DNA of 64,000 bases from Piliocolobus tephrosceles. Its lineage: Eukaryota; Chordata; Mammalia; Primates; Cercopithecidae. The DNA is taken from assembly GCF_002776525.5 (NCBI RefSeq), contig NC_045441.1, positions 67,957,467 through 68,021,466 of the forward strand. Reading direction: 5' to 3'. The notes below the pieces were generated by a model. The model was given only the letters and a program-made list of their open reading frames with translations, was not told the origin of the DNA and did not search any database. Made by a program: the position numbers and the translations under genes. This document shows, in pieces, positions 12,111-23,883 of this stretch (its first letter is position 1; every line of letters begins with the position of its first letter).

Positions 12111-14654
12111 TTTCATAGTGAACGCAGCTACTTAATCCAAAAAACAAAATATCTATGATACATACCTATGTCTAGGGGGCAAGAAAATCCTGTTGTTTTC
12201 ATCCAAACCACAGCATTTAAAAAGCAAGACAAAAGTTTAGGTGACAAATATATTCATATGTATCATAATTCCTATGTCAGCACTGCCTGAGTAAGGCTTC
12301 ATAGGAAGTTTAGAAAGATAATCCAGAACTTCAAGACTAAAACTGTACTGGGAGAAATTAGATTTGATTATATATATATATATTTAAATCAACTACAATT
12401 ATTCATTTATGTCCCTTCCCATTTGAAATAGCTGCACTGAGCGCCTGAGTGGTTCTGGAGTGAGTATGTATAAGACCTTAGAAAAGGTCACATGTGCTTG
12501 TTCCTGACTCAGGTCCTCAGTGGCCAAGCCTAAACAGAGGGCCTTCCATGGTGATTCTGAACAATATCGAGTTTTGAATTGTTTTAATCCAAGTCATATA
12601 TTGTGAAATTTCCACCCAAGGTAGACCACTGTTTGTGGACATAAGAAACATTGATATTGAAGTGCAAATTAATGGGGCAGATACAAATAATAATAATTTT
12701 GCAAATTTGTCTCCTGACATATTTTATCAGATTCATAATTTGCATTCATCTCACCAATTTTCTTATTTAGCTTATTTCTTATATAGTTACTTCTTTTATT
12801 TCAAAAAAAAAGGAGAGTGCAAAAAGTACTGTATTCATTTTAGTCTTTCATTTATTGAAAAACTATTCTATTCTTGCCCAGAATGTGTTATTTATATTTG
12901 CAAGAACTGGAAAGTAGCCTGAGCATTTTTTATCTTTTCATTTACAAATAAACATCAAATTATTTTAAAAACTAATTTATTAAGTACAAAATGCAAGAAT
13001 TACAAATACTAGCTCACTGAATCATTTTTTCATACCCAAACACATATTTCAACTCAGTCTAAATTTTAATACACAGCCAATCCTTAATTCAAACAAAGCA
13101 AGTAATCTTTAAATTAATTTGCCAAAAATATTAATATTCTGTGTGAATATTGAATATTGAATACTTCTTAAAAATATTTCTTTAAAATATTCTGCATAAA
13201 TATTTTTTAAAAATATTTTAAAACATACTATTTGGTTATTCGTAAATAATTTTCTTAAGTATTAGAAGGTATCTTTTTATTACACAGAAACTAAAATCAA
13301 GAAATAATTTTTAAATCTCTAAAAAGGGGGCAAAATATATTTGTAAATACCTCTCCTTAAAGGAAGACAATTCACTTTTGGAAGGCAGAAGAAATGAAAC
13401 CCTGTGGAAACCACTGCAGGGTAAGCTTCTCACACAGTAAGGAGGCAGGGCTAAATCCTAAACTCAGAGTTCAGATTCTATTTCCTTAAGGCCTTTGTGG
13501 TTTTACAGTCTAGTCAATTTACATAAAGAGGAAAAGAGAAAATAAAGGTAACCATTGCCCTGAACATTACTTGTGAAACTTAGAGCCACATTTTTTCACC
13601 TTGGGTAGGAAGAAAAAAAAAAGAAGATGAAGAAAGAGACAGAGGGAAATAGAAAGCAAGCAAGCAAAGGAGCTTATTTATCTCCAGAAAATTCATAATT
13701 TTCCCAATGGCGGGTAAGCTGGAACAGGAAAGCAACACCAGTTTTGTTTTGGATGATAAATATTATCTTGTGCAATTTCACATATAAGGTGTGTTCCTTC
13801 TCCTGCCAACTAAGTTAAGGCATGTGGGCGTCTGAACATTTGGCTTAGAGCTAAAAATGCCACGCCGAGATTTGTCTTTGCTCTATAGGACTCAAATTGG
13901 CAGAAGAAAATAAACATGGTATGTAAAACTTGGTGTTCCTGCTCCTCCTTTAAGACTTAAAACAAACAGACTAGAATCCTACAGCTGTGGATGACTCAGA
14001 TCCACAAAGGAGACAACTTCAAAAGCAGCCTCTCTAGTCTCCTTTTCATCCTATCAGTAGCGAATTGATTAGACTGCTCTCCCATTATCCAAAGCATTCC
14101 ACACTCTGTGGGCCTCACATAACCTTTGTGTGCTAGAGAAGCTGAGGCTCCCACACAAAGAAAAAGAGAGAAAGGTCACCCAGGACTGGCAGGTATGGAT
14201 CTCATTGAAAGCAATCACAAAAATCACATTGAAAAAAATCCATGTAAATTAAACTAGATAATCTGTGCAGTATCACTAACTGATTCATTTTCTTCACTTC
14301 AGATCTTCAAATCTTGTCCTTTAATATCTGTTTCTTGACATTTTATATGTAATGTACATATATAATGTATTGGAGAGAAAAGCAATTATGAAGGCAGCTT
14401 TTGAAGTCTGTGAGTCATGTGAAGTTACAAAGTTCAGTGAGAAACAGCTTGAAAATGGAAATTCAGTCAAAGATGAGTGATTCAACCTGGCAAAGCTTTG
14501 TTAATCGGTGCTTTAAAGTAACACAATGATTAAGATATAATCATTGTTTTTAAATTTGTATTTCAAAATATCTTGCCACCTTCTTAGCATAATAAGGATA
14601 TATGCATTTTAGCTGAATGGATGTTTTTCAAAATCTATTTGTGAAGAACGTCAG
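12111..14654. other. About 2.5 kb unrecognised AT-rich sequence
   Basis: A short AT dinucleotide run lies at 12371-12384, and self-complementary AT-rich sequence (aaaatattt/aaatatttt motifs) at 13130-13230. The 95-codon frame at 12635-12922 is rich in Tyr/Phe/Ser/Asn as AT-rich random frames are, and is not recognised. Nothing else was seen. Confidence 0.5.
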
Positions 14655-15478
14655 TGAAACTGTAAAGGTTCCCCTACCCCCTCGCAGGGTGTGCAACAGG
14701 GGGAGTGGCTCGCTTCTTCATTGCCCACTGCTCAAACCTCTAGAGGAGCATACACACAGGCAGGCTGTGGCGCTCTGACCCCATGGCAGTGTCTTGGGGT
14801 GAATGCTTACAGCTGAAGCCTCGGTGGGCGTGTGCTACAGGGTACTCTTTTAAAAGTTTGCCATCTATAGGCAGGCGGCTTGTGTCAACCAGCTCCATTA
14901 GACCTCCTTCCTTATCCCAAGGACAGCAGGATTTCTGTATCCTGGGATTTCTTGCTTTGGTGTACTGAAACAATCAGATCAGACGTGGGCTTGGAGAATG
15001 AGTGCAAGGTTTTATTGAACAGAAGTACCTCTCAGCAGATGTGGGAGCCAGAAGGGAGATGGCTTTCCCCCGACCAAGTGACTGGACTTTTCTCTGACCG
15101 CCCTAGTCAAACTACGTGTCCTTCCACTGGTCGATGGCCTGCAGGTACCCATCAGCATGCTCTTCTGCTGGCGTGCCCTCAGTGACCAGCCGCTCGTGTC
15201 TTCTTCCCTGATGTGTTCCTCTCCACATCTAGCTGCTTCTGTGTGTCTGGCCACTAGGGTCTCAGGTTTTTATCAGGATAGGGGCATGGTGGGCCAGGGT
15301 GGTCTTAGAAAATGCAACATTTGGGCAGGAAAGCAGGAGTGGCTGTCTTCACCTAGGTCCATGGAGGTGAAGCCCTAGCCAGGGACCTGCCTTTCTCTAC
15401 CCAGCACTTCCCTTCCCCCTTCCACATAATTTAAAGGGACCATGATCTTCCCTTCCCAGCACTTTCCTACCATTGGCA
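14655..15478 (-). mobile_element. Solo LTR, ERV1-like, antisense
   Basis: A GC-richer island of about 820 bp with TG...CA ends when read on the minus strand. On that strand it shows a TATA-like box (gataaaaacc, 15265-15274) followed 250 bases later by an AATAAA signal (15011-15016) and a long U5-like stretch with 'tacaccaaagcaagaaatcc' and 'cattcaccccaagacactgc'. These phrases belong to a class I primate LTR family whose exact name I do not recall with certainty. No internal retroviral sequence flanks it, so it is a solo LTR. The termini are approximate, because I saw no clear target-site duplication. The open frames in it are by-products of the higher GC content. Confidence 0.7.
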
Positions 15479-15643
15479 TAGTTATTATGTAAGACTTGCT
15501 ATGTCAGCAATTAAGTTTATTGTATCATACACGAATCAGGCAACTTTTACCTTCTTTTAAGATGCAAAAATTCCATCATCATAACAAGCAATTCCGTGCA
15601 GTTGAGAACACACTCTGTTCTGTGGCTGTGAGTTTGAACTGTC
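15479..15643. other. Unrecognised sequence before the tandem duplication
   Basis: Nothing recognised; ordinary AT-rich sequence. Confidence 0.5.
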
Positions 15644-15820
15644 ATCTATAATCTAAAGAATGGATGAAGTTTATATTTCTTGGACTATAATAAACTCAAC
15701 ATATCATCATTCTCTGTAATACCCATTTCTGGCTCCATGGTGTGGATACATAGTAACTGGATTTCTGAAGTGTTCCAGGAAATGCAATTTAAAGGAAAGG
15801 AAAAAAAGGAGACATCTTTC
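15644..15820. repeat. 177-bp tandem duplication, copy 1
   Basis: The block repeats at once as 15821-15997 with the same length and only four substitutions (a/c near the 'ggatga' motif, a/c at 'ggtgtgg', g/a at 'gtaact', g/a at 'ttcca'), about 2.3 percent difference. Neither copy matches a known interspersed repeat. Confidence 0.95.
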
Positions 15821-15997
15821 ATCTATAATCTAAAGAATGGATGACGTTTATATTTCTTGGACTATAATAAACTCAACATATCATCATTCTCTGTAATACC
15901 CATTTCTGGCTCCATGGTGTGGCTACATAGTAACTAGATTTCTGAAGTGTTCCAAGAAATGCAATTTAAAGGAAAGGAAAAAAAGGAGACATCTTTC
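15821..15997. repeat. 177-bp tandem duplication, copy 2
   Basis: Head-to-tail with copy 1, with no spacer. Both copies begin with atctataatct and end with gacatctttc. The two bases TC precede the unit on both sides, which is compatible with a microhomology or slippage origin. Confidence 0.95.
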
Positions 15998-16196
15998 CAG
16001 ACAGCTTTAAGCTAGTTATTTTTCACATATCTTTTCTTTGTTAATCTAAATATTTCAAATACAAGATAAAAAGGAGGTCCAACCCATGTGCATATGAAGC
16101 CATAGATGTACCACCAGATGCAATTCAGGGGTCTAAACACCATAGCTGAACAGGGCTGCCTTTATACCTGACATAAAATGCAGATTATCTTCCGGT

Positions 16197-16209
16197 TCTA
16201 CTGTCATTT

Positions 16210-16214
<5 letters not shown>
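16197..16214. repeat. Target-site duplication of the RPL30 retrocopy, left copy
   Basis: The 18-bp sequence tctactgtcattttcttt is identical to 16700-16717. Confidence 0.97.
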
Positions 16215-16247
<33 letters not shown>

Positions 16248-16699
16248 AAGCAAATTTTATTAAAGGAAAATTTTGCATGGTTTACTTTTCACCAGTCTGT
16301 TCTGGCATGCTTCTAATGATGTCAGAGTCACCTGGATCAATGATAGCCAGTGTGCACACTCTGTAGTATATTCCGCATGCTGTGCCCAGTTCAATATTAT
16401 TTCCACTGTAGTGATGGACACCAGTTTTAGCCAACATTGCATAGTACTCTATTTCAGATTTCCTCAAAGCTGGGCAGTTGTTAGCAAGAATGACCAATTT
16501 CGCTTTGCCTTGTCTGATCATCTTCAGAGTCTGCTTGTACCCCAGGACGTACTTCCCACTTTTCATAACGAGTTGGAGCCTAGAGTTGATCGACTCCAGC
16601 GACTTTTTCGTCTTCTTTGCGGCCACCATCTTCCTGCCTCAGGTGCGGGACGGCCCCCAAGCAAGAGCAGCCGCTAAGATGGCCGGGGAGCAAGAAAGG
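16215..16699 (-). pseudogene. RPL30P: RPL30 retrocopy (processed pseudogene) with an intact ORF
   Basis: Ribosomal protein L30 (eL30) is a component of the cytosolic 60S ribosomal subunit. This is a retrocopy of its mRNA on the minus strand. A long poly(T) (from 16212 to about 16243) is the reverse of the poly(A) tail. The 5' UTR is present up to the pyrimidine-rich start (ctttcttgctccccggccat on the minus strand), so the mRNA was copied from at or near its cap. There are no introns, and an 18-bp target-site duplication flanks it. The reading frame 16629-16282 is open for 115 codons, the normal L30 length, from MVAAKKTKKS to PEQTGEK. From my memory of mammalian L30 it differs at one residue, Ile in GIYYRV in place of Lys (residue 87), in an otherwise invariant region. 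The parent gene has its promoter upstream of the cap, so this copy has no native promoter. It is probably silent but could be expressed from a flanking promoter. The high identity suggests a recent insertion. Confidence 0.96.
16282..16629 (-). CDS. Open reading frame of the RPL30 retrocopy, expression unproven
   Basis: A 115-codon frame starting at the RPL30 start codon, which lies in the known cDNA context (aagATGGTGGCCGC) and ends in TAA. The fold-relevant segments NNCPALRKSEIEYYAMLAKT and HHYSGNNIELGTACG match L30. The only visible protein change is Lys-to-Ile in GKYYRV. L30 normally uses basic residues to bind rRNA and its own transcript, so this change could reduce RNA binding if the copy is made; that is inference. 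Listed because the frame is open and complete; no promoter or splice signal supports it as a gene. Confidence 0.4.
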   Translation of the reverse strand: MVAAKKTKKSLESINSRLQLVMKSGKYVLGYKQTLKMIRQGKAKLVILANNCPALRKSEIEYYAMLAKTGVHHYSGNNIELGTACGIYYRVCTLAIIDPGDSDIIRSMPEQTGEK

Positions 16700-16717
16700 T
16701 CTACTGTCATTTTCTTT
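16700..16717. repeat. Target-site duplication of the RPL30 retrocopy, right copy
   Basis: Identical 18-mer to 16197-16214. Confidence 0.97.
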
Positions 16718-17894
16718 CCTTCTATTCATGAGTTTTCTATTACCTGCTGGACTATTGTGTTACTAGTAGTAACACACAGTTCTTTGTACAGAAGGACTAT
16801 CCACAAAATAAGCAGTCCTTTATCTAGCCATTGCAAAGCCTGTTTTTAGAACTAAATACATTCTTCTCAAAATGTGAGAGTTTTATCAGGTTGGTAAAGG
16901 AAGAAGTAAAATATAGAGAAAAAGAAGAATATTCACTTTTGAGCCTTTGCATTCCTTAAATAACAACAGTTCTTGTTTCTCTTAATTCCATCAAAGCATG
17001 TTTTTTCATTTATCATTTTAAATTCTGAATATTGCAAGCAACAAATGAAGAAAACTGGGGAGCATAAGATATGGAATCTGTCAGTTTATTCCTAGATTTC
17101 ACGTGGAAAAATATGAAATGACCCATTATGCCCCTGTATAAGGATTTTTGATTATTCAAAAAACCATAAAATCATGATTAAAATTACTTTATAATATCAG
17201 ATCTCTGGTATAGCATAAACAAATTTAATCTTTATTTATTGATAATAGTAGTAAAGCATAATGGGCCTTTTATATGGTAAGCCAAAAATATTTTTTTGTT
17301 AATATTTTCTTCTTTTGGATAACTTGGACTATTCAGTTGACAGTTGACATTAGTCAGCTATTCTTGCAGTAATATAAGCCATTCTGTCCACTGGATTCAT
17401 TCTCCTCTAAAGTGGTGTTTCACTCCAAATTGTGGGTGGTTCTGATCACCAGCGTTACCTAACTGAAAAGGTGACTTTTTCAGATAGCTAACTTTAAAAA
17501 CAGATGTCTACACAAAAGTAGAGCAAATAAATAAACCATATAATAAGAATAGCTAATAACTACCTTCTAAAGTTGAAACAGTATTGTGCAGGAAAACATA
17601 AAAATTAGAATGCAAATAATTGTCTTTTGCTAAAATTTAACAAAATAGATAAGAGTCTAAAATTTAACAAAATAGACATAAAAAAGCATACATGTGTTTA
17701 CACAAACCTTGTATATAGCAACGTGAAATTTACTTAAATCTCCTTCTAACTGTATTCATTTTGCTAACTCGGTTAGCATCAGTTTTTAAAAAGCAGATCT
17801 CAACGAATACTATCTCATCCGAATACCTGCATTTTTCAATTTTATATTGAAAGGGTAATATTGAGTTATCACTTCTACTCATCGTATTATCCTA
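16718..17894. other. Unrecognised AT-rich sequence with a short direct repeat
   Basis: The 20-bp unit ctaaaatttaacaaaataga occurs at 17630-17649 and again at 17657-17676. No transposon family or coding region was recognised. Confidence 0.55.
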
Positions 17895-18400
17895 AAACAG
17901 GGCTTTTTTAATGTGATCTAGGCACCTCTGGAGGTCCTTGAAATCCTTTTTGGGGTCTATTAGATCAAAACTGTTTCATACTAAGATTATATTTTCCATT
18001 TATACTCATTTGCTCATGAGTGTACAGTAAAATATTCCAGAGGCTACATGACATGATATTGCAATAGATTAAGTGCTGAAGCAGATATGAGAATCCAGCT
18101 GTCTTTTCTAAACCAGACAATAATAAGCTTTGCAAAAAAGTAGAACAAGGCCAATTTTCTTATTATTTTTTGTGGTAGAAACATAGTTATTTTTCACAAA
18201 ACCTACTATTTATGTTAATATATAATAGATTTGTTTTTGCTGTTTGAAAACGATGAATAAATAAATATTTTTTAATGCCTCAATTTTAATTTCTAACATG
18301 GTAAACATTGACAGATATTAAGTACATAAGAAAAAGTTCTTTGGATTCCTCAATAATTTTTATAAGTATTTGAAAATCTCTGCCTTAGAACATACTTGAG
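17895..18400. mobile_element. hAT/Charlie-type DNA transposon relic (non-coding)
   Basis: Phrases such as 'gtacagtaaaatattccaga', 'ggctacatgacatgatattg' and 'gaagcagatatgagaatcca' match a mammalian non-autonomous hAT element, as I recall it. Later phrases (aagttctttggattcctcaa) fit the same consensus. There is no transposase frame. Ends and subfamily are uncertain. Confidence 0.55.
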
Positions 18401-19479
18401 CTTTATGATATACTTCTTTTATAAAACTTAAAAATAAAAATAAATTCTGAATTGAGGTACCAGTCCTATCATTTTCTTTGTATCTGCATTTTTCACCTAT
18501 AGTAATGTGGCCATAGAACAAGAGCTCAGTGAATACCTTTAATTGATTGACAGGCAATGTTTCATTTGGAGAAAAAAGAAAAGACAACATAAATTTATAG
18601 ACCCTTGGCAAACTACAGATACCCCCTTTGCTGGCTATTTCATTAAGTTGTATCAGTTTTCCTCTAATTCAGATTTTCCTGATAATGTAGCAAACTATTT
18701 AGAAAAATAATACTCTAAGCAGTGCTGAAGATAATGAATCTGTTAGGTTTAAAAGTAATGACAGATAATGTCTGGGTGTGGACTTGCATCTTCATTTATT
18801 TAATGAGTTCTCTGTTCTCTCCCCAGGCATGGTACAGTGTAGCTAGTATAAAGTTGCCCTGGTAATATTTAATATCATTCCACCCGGTATATTAAAATCA
18901 GAGCTATTCCCACAAGAGGCATCAGAAAAATCAAAGGTCATTTTACAGATCTCCTACATAATTCTGAGTCATTCTTCTCCTATCCTGGATCTGACACATT
19001 CTCATTTGAATTAAAACCTAGGACACATAAATTGAGATTGTTCAATAGATCTAACTTTTTCTCAAACTCTCTTGGGATCAGAAAGACTAAACACTGAATT
19101 TGTTCTCCCAAACTTCGGTGTAGAATTCATTGTTTCTATTTCTGATTGATGGTTGCTAACACTTTGAATACCAAGAAAGTCTCAAATGTGGTCCTGATTT
19201 CATAAAACAAGTCTAGATAAGGAATCTTTTCCTTACATGCTAAAGCATAACTAAAAGCAAAGAGTATTTCTTTTATTTCGACTGGTGAATAATTGTACCC
19301 TTCTGTCCATTGCTGTTCTAGATAGAACGAAATTTCTAACTAGCTGGGCACCACCAAGTTTATCAGGTGAATCGATTCACTAAGTGATCCATGTGCATGA
19401 TGGCACTCCCTCCATCCCACAACCCCAGCTGGAATCATGAAGCTGATCTTTTCAACAAGTAGAGGGTGGTGTGACAGGA
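18401..19479. other. Unrecognised sequence
   Basis: No repeat, RNA or coding region was recognised. Confidence 0.5.
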
Positions 19480-19720
19480 ATTGATCAGACTGTTAAGCCA
19501 GGAAGGCCTGTATTTCAGATTCAGCCTTGCCACTTACTAGCGTTGTGATATTGACAAGTTAATTTTAACCACCCTGAACCTCAGTTTCCTTTTTGTAAAA
19601 TTGAGAAAAGCAATGGATATATTGAAGAAAAGTTATGAGGCTATATGTAAAAAAAAATCCTAGCACATTAACTGTCACATAGTAGGCAAGTGACTATAAT
19701 ACAGATTGTAGAGCTAATCA
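19480..19720 (+). mobile_element. MIR SINE
   Basis: Clear MIR phrases in order: 'cagccttgccacttactagc', 'gatattgacaagttaatttt', 'gaacctcagtttcctttttg', 'cacattaactgtcacatagt'. Sense orientation; about one quarter diverged. Confidence 0.85.
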
Positions 19721-20722
19721 GGTAGACATTTTGTTATTTTATATAAGGGTATCTACTGATACATGGAGTTTAAAGAAAGCTGGAGGATAAAAACTAAATT
19801 TGCTTAAGAAATCTAAGAACTTGACATAATAAATGACATAAAAAATCCCAATTCCCCTTTCAAGAGACAAAGTTTTGAATTTATCTAGACAGACTAGAAT
19901 GACAGAATCACACATGTTAAATAACATTAATGGTTAGACTTTCCAGATTTGTGGAATGATAATAGTAAAAATAACTTCTGAACCCAATGTCAGTAGCAGT
20001 CATGGAATCATCCAGAATTTGAAGAAAATGTCTCAGTTCATCTCAAGCTACTAAGCAAAAGCAAATACAAAACCAATTAACCACTACCTTGAGAGGTTTG
20101 TTGGCTGGAAGACGGGTGTCGTGTGAGCAGAGGTAACACTGGACTTCATGCTAATTTTGATAGATGAGTTCTTGAGTGTCATAATTTATCACTCTATTGG
20201 GCACCCCAACTAAAAAGGAATATTTAAGAAAAATTAGACAAGTACACATGGGATATTACAATTTTTGTTCTATGGTACAACCCATTTTTTTTCAAAGACA
20301 ATTTTAGTAATATTAGATTACAGCCAGCACTATCTGCTCATTTTCTTGTGTGTTATTTGCGATTGCCATGTAAGGATGCAGCACGAAAATGGAAATTGAC
20401 TTGCCCAATCTTACTGGTGCTGGGAAAGCAACTTAATGGTACTGTGATCAGAAAGTGGTTGTAGACACCCTAATCACTAAAGCACTACTTATGTGATTTT
20501 CTGTGATGTTTTCACAGTCATTCAAATGAAATTTCATCGAAAGTTATTGAGAATATGAAAATTATTCTGCAACAAGAAATATTTAAAAATCATATTTCTT
20601 AAGTGGCGTATCAAGATCAATGTATTAGATAGCTCTTTTAGACTAGATTTTTGTCTAGAGCAACTTACATAGATTAACCCTCAAAACTAGAAATTATTCA
20701 TCCTCTTACTGATGACCTTTAC
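19721..20722. other. Unrecognised sequence
   Basis: Nothing was recognised. Confidence 0.5.
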
Positions 20723-21435
20723 TGTATTAAGCCAGTCTCACATTGCTGTAAAGAAGTACCTGAGTCTGGATAATTTATAAAGAAAATAAGTTTAATTAGC
20801 TCATGGGTCTGCAGGCTGTACAGGAAGCATAGTGGCATCTGCTTCTGGGGAGGCCTCAGGAAGCTTCCAGTCATGGCAGAAGGCAAAGGGGGAGCAGGCA
20901 CATCACATGATGAAAGAGGAGCAAGAGAGAGCCAGAGGGAAGGTGCTATACGTTTTTTTTTTTTTTTTTTTGGAGACAGAGTCTTGCTCTGTCACCCAGG
21001 CTGGAGCAGTGGCGCAATCTCGCCTCACTGCAAGCTCCACTTCCTATGTTCACGCCATTCTCCTGCCTCAGCCTCCCAAGTAGCTGGGACTACAGGTGGG
21101 CACCACCATGCTGGCTAATTTTTGTATTTTTTGTAGAGCCTGGGTTTCACCATATTGCCCTGACTGGTCTCAAACTTCTGGTCTCAAGTGATCCACCCAC
21201 CTCTGCCTACCAAAATGCTGGGATTACAGGTGTGAGCCACTGCGCCTAGCTGCTACACACTTTAAAGTGACCAGATCTTACAGTTATGAGGACAGTACCA
21301 CAAGGGATGGTGCTAAACCATTCACGAGAAATCCACCCCCATGATCCAATCCCCTCCCACCAGGCCCCACCTCCAACATTAAGGATTACATTTCAATATG
21401 ATATTTGGGTGGGGACACTCATCCAAACTACATCA
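20723..21435 (-). mobile_element. MSTA/MSTB-type LTR (ERVL-MaLR), solo, split by an Alu
   Basis: Read on the minus strand, the LTR starts with tgatgtagtttggatga and ends near tgtgagactggcttaatac. The phrases 'ggggtggattt', 'tggttta gcaccatcc' and 'gcttcctgtacagcctgcag' are those of MST LTRs. The plus strand keeps 'gtacctgagtctggataatt' at the left. The Alu at 20953-21250 splits it. Confidence 0.88.
20953..21250 (-). mobile_element. AluY/S inserted in the MST LTR
   Basis: A full-length antisense Alu with poly(T) at 20953-20971. It has the 'gcaagctccacttcc' (AluY-like) right arm but several old changes, so AluY/AluSc assignment is open. Flanks are tgctata and tgctaca, an approximate target-site duplication. 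Confidence 0.88.
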
Positions 21436-21758
21436 ACCACTATCAAAAGCTGAAAGAGTTCTCACGATGTGCTATTATCACACAGTGTTCAAACACTATT
21501 AGCACATTATGTTAGCTCAGATTTTCTACCTCCATGTGGTCTTTCCAAAATACTGAAACTCCTACACCCTTATGACAATAAATTCTTACCCATTGAGCTT
21601 TTATATTCAGCCTTTCCCCAAGATAACTCCATTCAAATCTATTTTCACATGTTCCTCTGGATCCTTTCTGTGCTTCAAGTTTTTTGGAGTAAAAGTTATT
21701 TCTTACTGGCAAAGGTCATTCTATACCTCTCTGCTCAGGCTGTTTTAAGACTTGATTT
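21436..21758. other. Unrecognised sequence between two Alus
   Basis: No repeat recognised. Confidence 0.5.
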
Positions 21759-22047
21759 TTTTTTTTGGAAATGGAGTTTTGCTCTGTCGCCCAGGCTAGA
21801 CTGCAGTGGCATGATCTCGGCTCACTGCAAGCTCCGCCTCCCGGGTTCATGCCATTCTCCTGCCTCAGCCTCCCTAGTAGCTGGGACTACAGATGCCGGC
21901 CACCACGCCTGGCTATTTTTTGTATTTTTAGTAAAGATGGGGTTTCACCATGTTAACTAGGATGGTCTCAATCTCCTGATTTCGTGATCTGTCCGCCTCA
22001 GCCTCCTGAAGTGCTGGGATTACAGGCCTGAGCCACCGCACCCGGCC
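21759..22047 (-). mobile_element. AluY, full length, antisense
   Basis: Poly(T) at left, AluY-type 'gcaagctccgcctcccgggt' right arm. The target-site duplication is aagacttgattt (21747-21758 and 22048-22059), 12 bp. Confidence 0.93.
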
Positions 22048-23883
22048 AAGACTTGATTTCTGTTACATATCTGGGAACAATGAATGGTGGTGACAATAAG
22101 CCTTGCGGAAAACAGACATTGTCTTTAAAGTCATCTGCTTCAGAAAAGTCATTCCAGAATTCTTCTCTGGCAATGGGGAGGTTTTGTTTTCTGGGTTGTT
22201 TTGTGTTGTTGTTGTTGTTGTTGTTTCTGCAGCCAGGAGGTTCTAGGAAATTTGGGAAGGGTCCAAGATTTTTAAGCTCATCCACTGCAATGTCACTATC
22301 CCAAGTCTCAGAATTCCACCCCTTCTCCGTTAGGATTCTGTCTTTGGTGGAAGATCTGTTTAGGGTGAGAATTTATTTCTTTTAAGTATATAACCAAATC
22401 CTAGGCCTGGTGTTCAGCAAGCATGCCCTGTGGCTGGAGGAAATAAAAATCTCCTTTACAGCTGCCATACAGGTCCTCTGGCTATAGAACATGAATTTTA
22501 AGTTTGTAATTAGCTGCCTAAACCTATCATTTTCCTTTTAAAATCTCCTGTCCATTGAAAGAAGTTACTCCACTTTATTATCCTTGAGATTATCGCTGTT
22601 CCTATAATGATCAAATGCTGCAGGTACTTGATTTCTACATTCTTTCCCTCCAACTTCACTTATTCCTGATTAACTATAGTGATAGCTTGAGGTAATTTTG
22701 ATACCCGAAGTTAGTATCGCACCAATATCTCTGGTACAAAGGTCCTTATTTATTTTACAGAAATGAGCAGTCCATCTCCAATTCTCTTCCTAAGGGTCTG
22801 CTTCCTGAACTATCCTGGTTTCCTAGAAAAGAGGGCCTGAGGCAAGGATTAACAGACAGTCATTTATTTAAAGATGAAATCCCAAGAAAGCAAAGCAGAG
22901 AAGGACAGGAAGTGAAAAAATGTAACATGTGAATGCACTGGCTTCCGCTTCATAAGACCTCATCGAATATACCTGCCTAGTCACATGAGCAATCTGTAGA
23001 AAGGATGAATGGTGGAATTGTGCCTAGGAAAGTTCCATCCACTGGAGAAAGTGAAAGGTAATTTATCTACCTACTTTCTTCTGTCTTTCATTGGTAAAAG
23101 TTTTCTTCGGCTAGATTTAACTTCACAGTTTTAGGTTGAATCATCTGGGCTTTTTGGCAGGTAATTGAAAGGCAAATCCATGGTTTGCTGTGTGATATTT
23201 TATTAGAATCCAGATGTAATGAGAGATATCACAGACTCAAGATGCCATTGATCTCAGATGGGCAAAACTACTTCGGCTAGTAAGGAGCTAATTATCCATG
23301 ATGATTGCTGGAGGAGTATTTCACCTGAGGCTCCAGGAGACAGTTAGGCCAAGACTATTTACATATTAAGACTACTTACATATTACATAAAAATTACATA
23401 ATATGTACACATTATACTGAAATTTATGAGTGATAAATTCAACAAGCAGCAAAAGCCAATATTGAGAAAGTCTTCTATAACTAGTATTTAGACCTTTCAT
23501 AATCTTAAGGCAAATAATGTTTGATGATGATCATGAAGTGCTCCAGAAAGGATCTGGGAAAGTTCAGAAGCAGAGGGCTGTATTGTTAAGCCTCCTGACC
23601 ACATTGCAGATTGATGGAAAGAGATGTTTGCTCATAATTCAAGGCTAAAGACCATATAATAGACCAGTGAAGAAGACAGCAAAGTATTTGGAAATACAGA
23701 TAAAGCCTCTTAGTTTGAACAGAATCATTCAAGCTCTGACTGTGAAACCACAGACTTTGCCCAACATATTCAATTTACTGAAAGATGGGCAGGAGAAGGA
23801 CTAACTTTCTTAGAGCATCAAGAGAAGATAAAAAAAAAGCAGGAAGGTAATAAAAGCTACTAGCAAAGCTGTGCTCACATACC
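22048..23883. other. Unrecognised sequence with a (GTT)n run
   Basis: A GTT triplet run lies at 22206-22226 (about seven units). No gene or repeat family is supported otherwise. Confidence 0.55.

Noticed and set aside
12635..12922. 95-codon frame, possible small protein
   Set aside because: AT-rich composition (Tyr/Phe/Asn/Ser-heavy), no similarity and no exon or promoter signals.
14740..15378. Several overlapping frames of 60-101 codons
   Set aside because: They are in the GC-rich LTR and overlap on both strands; no protein similarity.
16478..16849. 123- and 134-codon plus-strand frames over the RPL30 retrocopy
   Set aside because: Antisense shadows of the RPL30 coding strand.
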